DNA of 52,467 nucleotides, taken from an uncultured Lachnospiraceae bacterium. Its GTDB lineage: Bacteria; Bacillota; Clostridia; Lachnospirales; Lachnospiraceae. The stretch is from NCBI GenBank assembly GCA_902777355.1, contig CACYTU010000018.1:1-52467 (forward strand). Direction: 5' to 3'. This document shows positions 7,623-15,828 of the stretch, piece after piece. The notes under the pieces were generated by a model, which was given only the letters and a program-made list of their open reading frames with translations, was not told the origin of the DNA and made no database searches. The position numbers were made by a program, and so were the translations under genes. Every line of letters starts with the position of its first letter. The stretch's first letter is position 1.

Positions 7623-9212
7623 ATGAGTGATAAATCTTACATGGACAATCCGGATCAGGCAGGGTCAGGGCATAAGGGAGACCGTCCCTCTGCCAATGGA
7701 GCAGAGCCTGTCCCTGCTGCGGGATCCGGTTCAGACGCCGTAAATTCCGGCAGTTCCGGCAAAGGAGAGATCAGTCTGATCGGGTGGGAGAAGGAACCCG
7801 GCAGAAGCAGGACAGCGAGGAAGAACAGACCGGGTCAAGGCTCTGCCACACCGGGCAGAGGCAGGGCTGTGAGGAGCAGGGCCGTCAACGGTGCCGGGAC
7901 AGGCGCCAGCGGCGACAATACAGGGAGCGGGAATGTCAGCAGGACAGGCGGCAGGACCGTCAACGACGGCGGGACAGGCGCAAGCGGCGATAAGACAGGG
8001 AGCCGGAACGTCAGCAGGACAGGCAGCAGGGCCGTCAGCGGCGGGACAGGCGCAAGCGGCGGGACAGGCAGCAGGCCGCCCTCCGCGGCAAAGAGAGGAA
8101 AGAGAGGGACCGTAAAAGGAAAAGGTGCAGGTGCCCGTTCCCGCAGACGCAGATTTCGGAGAAGGATGGGGAGGTTTCTTCCTGTCATACTGGCGGGTAT
8201 CATTGCCGTCTTTCTTTTGTTCCTGGTCATAAGCGGCATCAGGGCAGCGGTCAGCCGTATCATACCGGACAAAACTCCGCCTGTGATCGAACTGACCAGG
8301 AAGGCTGATTATTTTGTCGATTCCGCAGAGGAATATGAGGAAGAAGGATTTACAGCCCGGGATAACAGGGACGGAGACCTGACGGATCAGGTCACTGTTT
8401 CTGTCAATGAAAACACCATCTGTTATCGTGTCTCCGACCGCGCAGGGAATATAGCTCAGGAGTACAGGGAAATACCTCTCAGGGAGACCGGCACCGGAAG
8501 CGGTGACGGCACGGGAGCGACAGGCGGCGGTCAGAAGGGTGTATATGTATCTGACCTGAAAAATGTCGAACCCGCATCTGTGCCAGACACGAAAGTGATC
8601 TATCTGACTTTTGATGACGGTCCCGGAGAATATACGGAACACCTTCTGGATATTCTGGACCACTACGGAGTGCACGTGACATTTTTTGTGACTGGCGCAT
8701 TTCCCTACTACGAGGATATGATCAAAAAAGAATATGAGGCGGGACACAGTATAGGCGTGCACACCTTTTCCCATGACTTTGAAAAAATCTATTCCAGCGA
8801 CAAGGCCTTCTGGGATGATATTGAGAAAATGGAGAAAATCATCGAGAAACAGACCGGCCGGCGAACCAGCCTGATGCGATTTGCGGGCGGAAGCTCCAAT
8901 ACCATGAGTGCTGATTATACACCGGGGATCATGACATTGCTCACGCAGCAGGCGGAGAAAAAGGGAATGCACTATTTCGACTGGAATGTCTCCAGCGGAG
9001 ACGGGGCCGCCAATCCCGTCGGAGAGGAAGTTGTCAACAAGATCATCAGCCAGGTACAGAATAACGATTATTCGGTTGTTCTGTGCCATGACACCAAGGA
9101 GAGTACGGTCAACAACATTGAATATGTGATCGCCTGGGCGCTGGAAAACGGGTACACTTTCCTGCCACTGGATGAGACCAGCACGACAGCCCATCATGCA
9201 ATACTGAATTAA
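7623..9212 (+). CDS. membrane-anchored polysaccharide deacetylase (NodB domain)
   Basis: The 529-residue protein is predicted to remove N- or O-acetyl groups from a cell-wall glycan. Residues 1-180 form a cytoplasmic Gly/Thr/Arg-rich tail with a repeat of about 25 residues (GTGASGDxTGSxNVSRTG). One membrane helix follows at about 185-206, then an Ig-like or DUF5011-type domain (about 218-290, DKTPPVIEL ... DNRDGDLTDQV). The NodB catalytic domain occupies about 325-520. Catalytic features are TFDDGP (Asp331, Asp332), the metal-binding HTFSH (His380, His384), RFAGGSSN and a C-terminal VVLCHD. The start has AGGGAGCAGG upstream. Likely substrate is peptidoglycan or a secondary wall polymer. Confidence 0.88.
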   Translation: MSDKSYMDNPDQAGSGHKGDRPSANGAEPVPAAGSGSDAVNSGSSGKGEISLIGWEKEPGRSRTARKNRPGQGSATPGRGRAVRSRAVNGAGTGASGDNTGSGNVSRTGGRTVNDGGTGASGDKTGSRNVSRTGSRAVSGGTGASGGTGSRPPSAAKRGKRGTVKGKGAGARSRRRRFRRRMGRFLPVILAGIIAVFLLFLVISGIRAAVSRIIPDKTPPVIELTRKADYFVDSAEEYEEEGFTARDNRDGDLTDQVTVSVNENTICYRVSDRAGNIAQEYREIPLRETGTGSGDGTGATGGGQKGVYVSDLKNVEPASVPDTKVIYLTFDDGPGEYTEHLLDILDHYGVHVTFFVTGAFPYYEDMIKKEYEAGHSIGVHTFSHDFEKIYSSDKAFWDDIEKMEKIIEKQTGRRTSLMRFAGGSSNTMSADYTPGIMTLLTQQAEKKGMHYFDWNVSSGDGAANPVGEEVVNKIISQVQNNDYSVVLCHDTKESTVNNIEYVIAWALENGYTFLPLDETSTTAHHAILN

Positions 9213-9272
9213 GGCAGAAATATAATTTTATTTATCAAGCAATACTGAACTAAGGCAGAAATAATATTTTAA
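9198..9272. repeat. 41-bp direct repeat containing the deacetylase stop codon
   Basis: GCAATACTGAATTAAGGCAG at 9198 recurs at 9239 with one change. Each copy continues AAATA then an AT run. The first copy contains the TAA stop (9210-9212), so the last codons of the gene have been duplicated into its 3' untranslated region. Confidence 0.85.
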
Positions 9273-9279
9273 TTAAAAG

Positions 9280-9347
9280 AAAACAGAGAGCCGAAAGCAT
9301 ATTCTGATCTGACTGCGGGATCAGAAGCCGGGCTCTCTGTTTTTTTC
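9280..9347. terminator. bidirectional terminator between convergent genes
   Basis: AAACAGAGAGCC (9281-9292) pairs with GGCTCTCTGTTT (9331-9342), with T runs on both strands. It lies between the deacetylase (+) and the S-adenosylhomocysteinase (-). Confidence 0.85.
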
Positions 9348-9416
9348 AGCTCTGTTTTTGGTGTGATGGGATCGAAACAGTATTTGCTTTACAAGGGCAG
9401 CTTCAATAAATCTTTC

Positions 9417-10658
9417 TCATGCCCATCCGGACAGATATGCCTTCTGTTCGGGGGTGAGTTCATCGATTGCAAGGCTCATGGCGGCGAGCTTGTATCTGCC
9501 GATTTCGTCGTCAATGGAATCCGGCACATCGTATACCTTCAGGGTAAGCTCGTCTTTGTGGTCGACAAGCCATTTGAGGCTCAGGGCCTGGACGGCAAAG
9601 GACATATCCATGATCTCCGCGGGATGGCCCATGCCGCAGGCGAGATTGACCAGCCGGCCCTCTCCCAGAACATTGAGAGTGCGGCCGTCTTTGAGGGTAT
9701 AGCCCATTATATTTTTTCTGCGCTCATCGGCGGAGACAGCCATGCGGCTGAGTGCCGCGACGTCTACCTCGCAGTCAAAGTGTCCTGCGTTGCAGAGGAT
9801 GGCGTTGTCTTTCATTACCTCGAAATGCCTGGAGACGATGACGTCCTTGCAGCCGGTGACAGTGATGAAAAAGTCACCTATGCGGGCAGCGTCATCCATT
9901 TTCATGATGCGGAAGCCGTCCATGGTGGCGTCGAGAGCCTTGAAGGGGTCGACTTCGGTGATGACAACATTGGCGCCCATACCCTTGGCGCGCATGGCGA
10001 CGCCCTTGCCGCACCAGCCGTAGCCGGCCACAACGACCGTCTTCCCGGCAACGATCAGGTTGGTGGTATCCATGATCGCGGTCCAGACGGACTGACCGGT
10101 GCCGTATTTATTGTCATAGTAATGTTTTGCCTTTGCGTCATTGACAGCCATCATGGTGCAGGGCAGGATGCCCTCGCGCTCGCGGGCTCTGAGACGGTGG
10201 ATTCCGGTCGTGGTCTCCTCGCAGCCTCCGATGAGCTGATCCGCGCAGTCTTTGCAGCGGCCGCCGAGCAGGTTGATGAGGTCTCCTCCGTCATCCACGA
10301 TGAGGTGGGGGTGGCAGGCAAGGGTCGCCGCCAGGAGATCCTCATATTCCTGAGGGGAAACACCGTATTTGCCGAAGGTCTCGACGCCTCTTTCGGCGAT
10401 TGCGGCAGCTACGTCATCCTGGGTGGACAGGGGGTTGCAGCCGGTCAGGAAGACTTCTGCGCCGCCCTTCTGCAGAACGAGGCCGAGGTTGGCTGTCTTT
10501 GCCTCGAGGTGAACGGAGATTGCGATCCTGAGGCCCTTGAAAGGCTTTTCTTTTTCAAAACGCCTTTCTATCTCTGAGAGGGCGGGCATGTGGGAACGGA
10601 CCCACTCGATTTTTTTATGTCCTGAAGGGGCGAGAGATGCGTCTCGGATAATACTCAT
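9417..10658 (-). CDS. ahcY: S-adenosylhomocysteinase
   Basis: The 413-residue enzyme hydrolyses S-adenosylhomocysteine to adenosine and homocysteine using bound NAD, relieving product inhibition of methyltransferases. It shows SVHLEAKTANL near the N terminus, TGCNPLSTQDDVAAA, DDGGD, EETTTGIHRL and the Rossmann loop VAGYGWCGKG. It also has CNAGHFDCE and the conserved GMGHPAEIMDMSFA near the C terminus. The length fits the shorter archaeal/Thermotoga-type form lacking the insert of eukaryotic enzymes. The start MSIIRD at 10658 has GGAG upstream; a longer frame to 10721 would overlap the preceding gene. It lies 59 bases after an SAH/MTA deaminase gene, so two routes for disposing of SAH are side by side. 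Confidence 0.95.
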   Translation of the reverse strand: MSIIRDASLAPSGHKKIEWVRSHMPALSEIERRFEKEKPFKGLRIAISVHLEAKTANLGLVLQKGGAEVFLTGCNPLSTQDDVAAAIAERGVETFGKYGVSPQEYEDLLAATLACHPHLIVDDGGDLINLLGGRCKDCADQLIGGCEETTTGIHRLRAREREGILPCTMMAVNDAKAKHYYDNKYGTGQSVWTAIMDTTNLIVAGKTVVVAGYGWCGKGVAMRAKGMGANVVITEVDPFKALDATMDGFRIMKMDDAARIGDFFITVTGCKDVIVSRHFEVMKDNAILCNAGHFDCEVDVAALSRMAVSADERRKNIMGYTLKDGRTLNVLGEGRLVNLACGMGHPAEIMDMSFAVQALSLKWLVDHKDELTLKVYDVPDSIDDEIGRYKLAAMSLAIDELTPEQKAYLSGWA

Positions 10659-10717
10659 ATTGTGGTCTCCATATATTTGTTTTTTCCGGTTAATGTGATG
10701 CCCTGGTATGGCATCTG

Positions 10718-11992
10718 TCACAGATAAAGGTCAGCAGCCTTTTGCACCTCATAATAAACCTGCTCAGTATCGATCGTAAGCATCTCGCGGTTTCTCATCA
10801 CGAATTTACCGTCGATCATGACCGATTCCACCTCGGAGCCGTTGGCCGAGTAGCAGAGTGAGGAGAGGATGTTATTGCCGGGGAAGAGGGATGGCTCGCG
10901 CAGGTCGAGGAAAATAAGATCTGCACAGGCACCCTCGCGGATGACTCCCAGCCTTTCTTCCATATGAAGGGCTTTTGCGGCGTTGACAGTTGCAGCCCTG
11001 ACTGCTGTTTCAGCGGGAAGGGCGGCGGGATCGTGCTCTATTCCCTTGTGGATCAGGGACAGAAGACCCAGTTCCCGGAACATATTTAAAGTGTTGTTGC
11101 TGGCGGTTCCGTCTGTCCCGATGCAGAGGTTGATATTTTTGCGCAGAATGTCGGCCACGGGGGCAAAACCGTTGCCCAGTTTGGCATTGCTGGCAGGGTT
11201 TGTCACGATCGTGGAGCCGCTCTCGCGGATGAGATCCAGGTCGCCTCCCTGCATTTGGACGCAGTGGGCAAGGATCGTTTTGTCGTCGAGAAAACCCAGG
11301 TCAGCGAGCAGTCTGACCGGTGTCATGCCGTGTTTTTCCAGGCAGTCTTTGAGTTCGGTCACACTCTCTGAGAGATGGATCTGCTTGAGCATAGAGAGTT
11401 CCCGGCTCTGCTCCGCGACCTGTCTCAGAAGAGTTGTCGAGCAGGTGTAGATCGCGTGCGGGGAGAGCACGAATTTCAGTGTCCCGCACTCGAACTCCGC
11501 TTTTTCCTCGAGGGCTTCCCGAAATCTGTTGTTTCCTTTCTCAAAAAGATCGTCTCCGACCAGTCCCCGCCCGATGAATCCGCGCATGCCGGCCTGCTTT
11601 GCTGCCAGCGGCGACTGGCGGTGATACATATGCATATCGACAAAGCAGGTGGTTCCCGTCCGGATCATCTCGATGAATGCCAGCAGAGATGCCCAGCGGG
11701 CGGCCTCTGCCGGGAGGCGGTCCTCCACAGGCATCACACCATTAAAAAGCCAGTCTGTGAACGGTACATCGTCCGCATAGTTGCGCATAATGGTCATGTA
11801 GGCATGAGTGTGCATATTGATCAGTCCGGGCATGACCAGGCGGCTTTTGGCGTCCACGGTCTCAAAGGTCTCTCCCTGGGAAAATGGAATAAAAGAGATT
11901 TTCCCGTCACGGATATAAAGGTCTTCGGAACGGACTGAGATTTTATCACCGTCGTCAATAAGGAGTCGGCCATTGCTGATTTTATAATTCAA
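10718..11992 (-). CDS. mtaD: 5-methylthioadenosine / S-adenosylhomocysteine deaminase
   Basis: The 424-residue amidohydrolase-superfamily enzyme is predicted to deaminate SAH and methylthioadenosine to the inosyl compounds. The metal-binding HTHAYM follows GLINM at about residue 56. LSPHAIYTCS, a HLSES motif, LAHCVQM and TDGTASNNTLNMF complete the active-site set typical of the MtaD/DadD branch. The C terminus carries the small beta-domain (GACADLIFLDL). The start is a TTG at 11992 with AAAGGA upstream; no in-frame ATG fits. It is downstream of an AraC-type regulator and upstream of S-adenosylhomocysteinase on the same strand, making a methyl-cycle salvage cluster. Guanine or 5'-deoxyadenosine deamination is possible instead. 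Confidence 0.85.
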   Translation of the reverse strand: MNYKISNGRLLIDDGDKISVRSEDLYIRDGKISFIPFSQGETFETVDAKSRLVMPGLINMHTHAYMTIMRNYADDVPFTDWLFNGVMPVEDRLPAEAARWASLLAFIEMIRTGTTCFVDMHMYHRQSPLAAKQAGMRGFIGRGLVGDDLFEKGNNRFREALEEKAEFECGTLKFVLSPHAIYTCSTTLLRQVAEQSRELSMLKQIHLSESVTELKDCLEKHGMTPVRLLADLGFLDDKTILAHCVQMQGGDLDLIRESGSTIVTNPASNAKLGNGFAPVADILRKNINLCIGTDGTASNNTLNMFRELGLLSLIHKGIEHDPAALPAETAVRAATVNAAKALHMEERLGVIREGACADLIFLDLREPSLFPGNNILSSLCYSANGSEVESVMIDGKFVMRNREMLTIDTEQVYYEVQKAADLYL

Positions 11993-12042
11993 AGTAGTAT
12001 TCCTTTCATAAGGCGGCCGGCTGTGTGCCGGATCCGAGGGGA

Positions 12043-12999
12043 TTATTTACGCCGGACGATCTTGCTGAACTGCTCCGAGTAGTACCAGGGAACTTCCCCG
12101 CCTCCGTCTTTTTCGCGGTAATCCTTGGGGGTACAGCCCATCATGTCGCGGAAAACCTTGGCGAAATAACTGGGGGAACTGAAGCCGCAGTCCTCACTGA
12201 TCTCTATGATGCTTTTGGAAGTTTCCGCAAGCATATCGGCCGCCATGCGCACCCGGGTCTGGGTGAGAAAGACGTTGGGCGAGGTGTTGATGCAGCGCTG
12301 GAAACAGCGGGTGCACTCGCGGGTGCTGATGCCGGCGGATCCGGCTATATCTTCCAGGGAAAGTTTTTCGCTGCAGTGCTCTTTGATGAACTGTGTCATG
12401 AGCTTCATGCGCTCTGTATCCGCGCTGTTCATGGGAGCAGCAGTCGGCTTGATATCCTTCGTGTCCTCGAGCAGCATCAGCCAGAAATCACTGAGCAGAC
12501 TGCGGACCTTGAATTCATATCCGTAAGGCTCTTTGCGGCTCAGTTCGACCGCCCTCAGAATGAGCTCGGTCATCTTGAGGTGGCGCAGTGAATCGGGCTT
12601 GAAGTGCCAGAAAGGAAGACTGTTGTTGTGTATGAGAGGAAGAAAATATTTCTCTTCATAAACACTGTTGTACATTCCGGACAGAAAATGCATGTCGAAC
12701 AGAAGCGTGTAGTATTCGCAGGGGGTGCTTCCGATCGCGGAACAGGTGTGCAGGATCCCCGAGTTGAGAAAATTCACCTCTCCTGCACTGACCAGATACG
12801 TATTGTCGGGGGTCTGCCAGGAGAGCTCCCCTTTTGCGACATAGTCGATTTCAAATACGTTGTGCCAGTGCCAGGGGACAGGGTTGTCCGGACAGCAGTC
12901 CAGCCGGGTTGTTGAGCAGACATAAGGGAAAGAAACCATGTCCATGGGCAGGATTTCCTGCTGCTCCTTTCCTGTACTGATACGTGATTTCAAGAGCAT
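12043..12999 (-). CDS. AraC-family transcriptional regulator
   Basis: The 318-residue regulator has an N-terminal cupin-like sensing domain (about 25-110, PVPWHWHNVFEIDYV ... GEVNFLNSGILH). At the C terminus are two AraC-type helix-turn-helix motifs (about 210-305, LEDIAGSAGISTRECTRCF and IIEISEDCGFSSPSYFAKVF). The start at 12999 is preceded by GGAGGTG. It is the first gene of a minus-strand run with the SAH deaminase and S-adenosylhomocysteinase. It is also divergent from the secreted-protein gene at 13311, so either is a plausible target. The ligand is unknown; cupins of this class often bind sugars or small metabolites. Confidence 0.9.
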   Translation of the reverse strand: MLLKSRISTGKEQQEILPMDMVSFPYVCSTTRLDCCPDNPVPWHWHNVFEIDYVAKGELSWQTPDNTYLVSAGEVNFLNSGILHTCSAIGSTPCEYYTLLFDMHFLSGMYNSVYEEKYFLPLIHNNSLPFWHFKPDSLRHLKMTELILRAVELSRKEPYGYEFKVRSLLSDFWLMLLEDTKDIKPTAAPMNSADTERMKLMTQFIKEHCSEKLSLEDIAGSAGISTRECTRCFQRCINTSPNVFLTQTRVRMAADMLAETSKSIIEISEDCGFSSPSYFAKVFRDMMGCTPKDYREKDGGGEVPWYYSEQFSKIVRRK

Positions 13000-13254
13000 T
13001 TAAAAATGTCACCTCCAAAGGTTTTATGACTTAAATAACCGGTCAGACAATAAATGATGAATAAAAAAGTGTCCCGATCATCTTGTTTCATGAGCTGACA
13101 AAAGATACAATATATCCAGCATTGACGAAAACGAAGTGGAAAATGACTGCAGATGCGGACAAGTCCGGGCATGTGCGGACATCTTCGGGACGTTCAATCT
13201 TAATCATACGTCCAAGCCTAAAATAAAATCAAGCTAATTTCAAGAGACGTTCGT

Positions 13255-13280
13255 AAGTTGTAATAATAAGTTGTAATAAT
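13255..13280. promoter_or_regulatory. 13-bp direct repeat in the divergent intergenic region
   Basis: AAGTTGTAATAAT occurs twice head to tail immediately upstream of the ribosome site of the secreted-protein gene. The position between an AraC gene and a divergent gene suits an operator, but slippage is an equally simple explanation. Confidence 0.35.
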
Positions 13281-13310
13281 ATAAGAATATATTTGGAGGT
13301 GAAAAGAGAT

Positions 13311-14201
13311 ATGCTTTTAAAGCGTTCAGCGGGACTGCTGTCAGTATTGTTGGCATCGATGCTGGTCCTTGGGTTCCTGGGACCTGTTTCCGCACAGGCA
13401 AAAGAGACCTTTCAGGTGTCTGATCAGCTTGTGGGAGAGGGAGAACTGATTGAAAGTACTGAGGGGCTGACCCGGCTCAGTGAAGAAGAGAAAAAAGAAC
13501 TGGCCGATGCGCTGGGCAAAAAATACGCGGCAGATGTAATCTTTGATTACAACGGAAAAGCCAGGATAAAACTGAAGGCAAATATGCCGGTCAAACAGCT
13601 CGGCGGAAAAAAGATGGATGTGAATGCCGATGCCAATGCAGTGTTCGCAGAAAGTGAAGCAAATGCCATGTCCATGGCGGAATGCAACATTAACGTATCT
13701 GTTTTTCTGTTTTCCGGCAAAGTAAATGCCCTTTCCTATACTGACAAAAATGAAAAGCGTGAATACCGGAAGACAACTACTTTCGGAGAGACGGAAGGAT
13801 GGACATACAAAACAAAAAAGAAGACCGGCAGTCAGGATACGGCAATACCTTTTCTGGCCCCGGAGAAGATCAGGGAAGTGTACAAAGATCCCGCTTCGGG
13901 CTCTTATGCTGCTGTAATGGAGCTTGATGAAGATGATCTTGATCAAGTCACCGGATCCGGCACTGAAGCATTGGCGGGTATGGGACTGGATGATTCGGAG
14001 CTGGAAAAAGGGAAGTATATACTGACTCTGGACAAGGGAATATCTGTGATCGGACTGTATGCGGATCTTACAGAGGCCCTGAAAGGGGACGACATCTCTG
14101 TTTCTGACTGCAAGGTGAGGGCGGTGATCGAAGACGTTAATACCGGCCTGACGATCACACTTCCCGAAGAAGCCAAAAACGCGAAAGAAAAAAAGAAATA
14201 A
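13311..14201 (+). CDS. secreted protein of unknown function
   Basis: The 296-residue protein has a clear signal peptide (residues 1-29, hydrophobic core LLSVLLASMLVLGFLG, ending VSAQA). No lipobox or wall anchor is present. The mature part alternates charged and hydrophobic strands and ends in a Lys-rich tail (NAKEKKK). The overall pattern faintly resembles LolA/LppX or DUF6612-type beta proteins, but no diagnostic motif was seen and I do not assign a family. The ATG at 13311 is chosen because GGAGGTG lies at 13295-13301. It is divergent from the AraC regulator and ends at a bidirectional terminator. Confidence 0.75.
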   Translation: MLLKRSAGLLSVLLASMLVLGFLGPVSAQAKETFQVSDQLVGEGELIESTEGLTRLSEEEKKELADALGKKYAADVIFDYNGKARIKLKANMPVKQLGGKKMDVNADANAVFAESEANAMSMAECNINVSVFLFSGKVNALSYTDKNEKREYRKTTTFGETEGWTYKTKKKTGSQDTAIPFLAPEKIREVYKDPASGSYAAVMELDEDDLDQVTGSGTEALAGMGLDDSELEKGKYILTLDKGISVIGLYADLTEALKGDDISVSDCKVRAVIEDVNTGLTITLPEEAKNAKEKKK

Positions 14202-14283
14202 CAAGGATCAGGATTATATGGCGCGTTTCTTTCTGCGCGCCTGTCCCGCAGCTGCTATGAAGCTGCGGATATTATGCAATACA

Positions 14284-14358
14284 AAAAGAGAACCGGCCCG
14301 GAACTGTGACTGATGGAATGAAAGTCAGGATCAGTTTCCGGGCCGGCTTATTATTTTA
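14284..14358. terminator. bidirectional terminator between convergent genes
   Basis: A long stem (AACCGGCCCGGAACTG with CAGTTTCCGGGCCGGCTT) encloses a loop of about 24 bases with flanking A and T runs. It separates the secreted-protein gene (+) from the NlpC/P60 gene (-). Confidence 0.75.
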
Positions 14359-14430
14359 TTCTTCATCGCGCAATACCCGTTACTTCAGTCGTGAGATACG
14401 GGCGCAGGACTCGCGAGCGAGTCTTGAATA
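14353..14430. repeat. family E dispersed repeat, copy E1
   Basis: It contains the family core TTCATCGCGCAATACCCG, then ACTTCAGTCGTGAG and the 16-bp palindrome GACTCGCGAGCGAGTC. Other copies are at 27196, 33545, 33622, 34118, 40777 and 42531. It lies at the 3' end of the NlpC/P60 gene. Confidence 0.55.
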
Positions 14431-14447
14431 TAGAACACGGAGGGGTG

Positions 14448-15242
14448 TCAGAAAAATCTCCGGATAGAGAGAATGCGTGTATACCGGGCGTTGTAGCCGA
14501 TGCAGACTCCGGAATGGCTGCTGGTGGAATGGACGATCCGGTTGTTGCCCAAATAGATTGCAACGTGGCCATCATAGCAGATGACGTCTCCCGGCCGGGC
14601 TTTGGACAGATTTGAGACTTTTCTGCCGCACTTGCGGATCGAGGCGTCATAGTGAGGAAGATAAATGCCGAAATGTGCGTAGACCGCCATGACAAAGCCG
14701 GAACAGTCAGCACCCTTTGTCAAACTTGAGCCGCCCCATTTGTAAGGGGTTCCGAGAAACCTGCAGGCATAGTCGGCAACCTGCTGCCCTTTGCTTTTAG
14801 TTGTATTATAGCGTATCCCGTCGTAGGAGTACACGACTCCGTTTTTGTAGACCCTGAGCTTTTTCCCGGACACATACTGACTTTTTTTCTGCAGAACACC
14901 GAAACGGTTGAAGTAGTAGACCTTTCCGCCTATTTTCTGAAAACCTTTTACCGCAAAGGTGTTTTTCATAAAATAGTAGGTCTTTCCGTGAATGGTTTTC
15001 CACGAACTGCGGATATTTTTTCCGTTGGAACGCTTATAGCGGATTTTGTTTCCTTTCTTGATCAGACGGCCGCTTTTTGCATAGACACCCGGAACGGGGA
15101 GCGTCCTGCGGAGAGAAGAGCTGACAGACGAGGGGGCTGTGCAGGGCTGCGCGGTCTGTGCTGCCGCTGCTGCAGGGGCGGAAAATGTGAAAAGCATGCA
15201 CAGAAGGAGAGTGAACAGGCTTCGGCAGATTCGTTTGTACAT
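14448..15242 (-). CDS. secreted NlpC/P60 peptidase with wall-binding repeats
   Basis: The 264-residue exported hydrolase is predicted to cleave gamma-D-Glu-diaminopimelate-type bonds in peptidoglycan. It has a signal peptide (about 1-28) and about three choline-binding-type repeats (roughly 75-140: KTIHGKTYYFMKN, FQKIGGKVYYFNRFG). The NlpC/P60 domain runs from about 150 to 264. The catalytic triad is visible as Cys180 (GADCSGF), His226 (GHVAIYLG) and His238. The start at 15242 has GGAGG upstream. The same repeat type occurs in the GH25 lysozyme at 34870, suggesting that both target the same wall polymer. Confidence 0.9.
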   Translation of the reverse strand: MYKRICRSLFTLLLCMLFTFSAPAAAAAQTAQPCTAPSSVSSSLRRTLPVPGVYAKSGRLIKKGNKIRYKRSNGKNIRSSWKTIHGKTYYFMKNTFAVKGFQKIGGKVYYFNRFGVLQKKSQYVSGKKLRVYKNGVVYSYDGIRYNTTKSKGQQVADYACRFLGTPYKWGGSSLTKGADCSGFVMAVYAHFGIYLPHYDASIRKCGRKVSNLSKARPGDVICYDGHVAIYLGNNRIVHSTSSHSGVCIGYNARYTRILSIRRFF

Positions 15243-15361
15243 GAGAGACCTCCGGATTAGTTATTAGACGTGCTTTTCCGAAAAATGTGAAAAACCGTTA
15301 TAATTATACAATAAATATAAGAAAAATGATAATAAATTCTTGCAAAATGATAATAAAGATT

Positions 15362-15419
15362 CGATTTTTGTTACTGTTCACGCCCTATCGAGGGAGTGAA
15401 CAGTAATTTGCGAAAATCG
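15362..15419. repeat. solitary hairpin related to family C hairpin 1
   Basis: An outer stem CGATTTT / AAAATCG encloses TTACTGTTCAC / GTGAACAGTAA with a CCCTATCGAGGG-like loop. The loop matches that of the element at 39468. The 586-base gap 15243-15828 also holds an AT-rich tract and a possible TTGACA box near 15446, but no gene. Confidence 0.5.
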
Positions 15420-15828
15420 GAAACAGCCGGGATTCTTTTCCGCGCTTGACAGAAGCGGTGCCACGGTGATATTGTAATTTTTGCAGAAGATATCTGTTCT
15501 GCTGAATAAATAATTATATTCTGAATTCTGTCCGGATCGGACGCAAAATCATCATACATAAAACTGAATATTTCGGAGTCTGTATTTCTGTGTAAAATCC
15601 CGATAAAAAGAAGATTTTTGCAAAGCATCAGATCGGATTCCGCAGGAAATAATATCTAATTCATATTTATTGATAATATATATGATTGATTTATGATGAA
15701 TGATTATTTCACCGGCAAAAGAATAAGCCGGGTTGCCTGTATCTTCCCATGGCGTGAAAAGCAGGGAATCAGCGGACAGTCACAGAGGGATTCTTTGGCT
15801 GTCCGGGTGAAGGCAGAAGGAGGATATT

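Noticed and set aside
7731-9197. Long open frame of 488 codons on the minus strand opposite the deacetylase.
   Set aside because: It has no ribosome site or known domain, and its composition mirrors the GC-rich coding strand. The + strand NodB protein is certain.
9363-10577. Open frame of 404 codons on the + strand opposite S-adenosylhomocysteinase.
   Set aside because: It is a shadow of a strongly conserved gene with no motif of its own.
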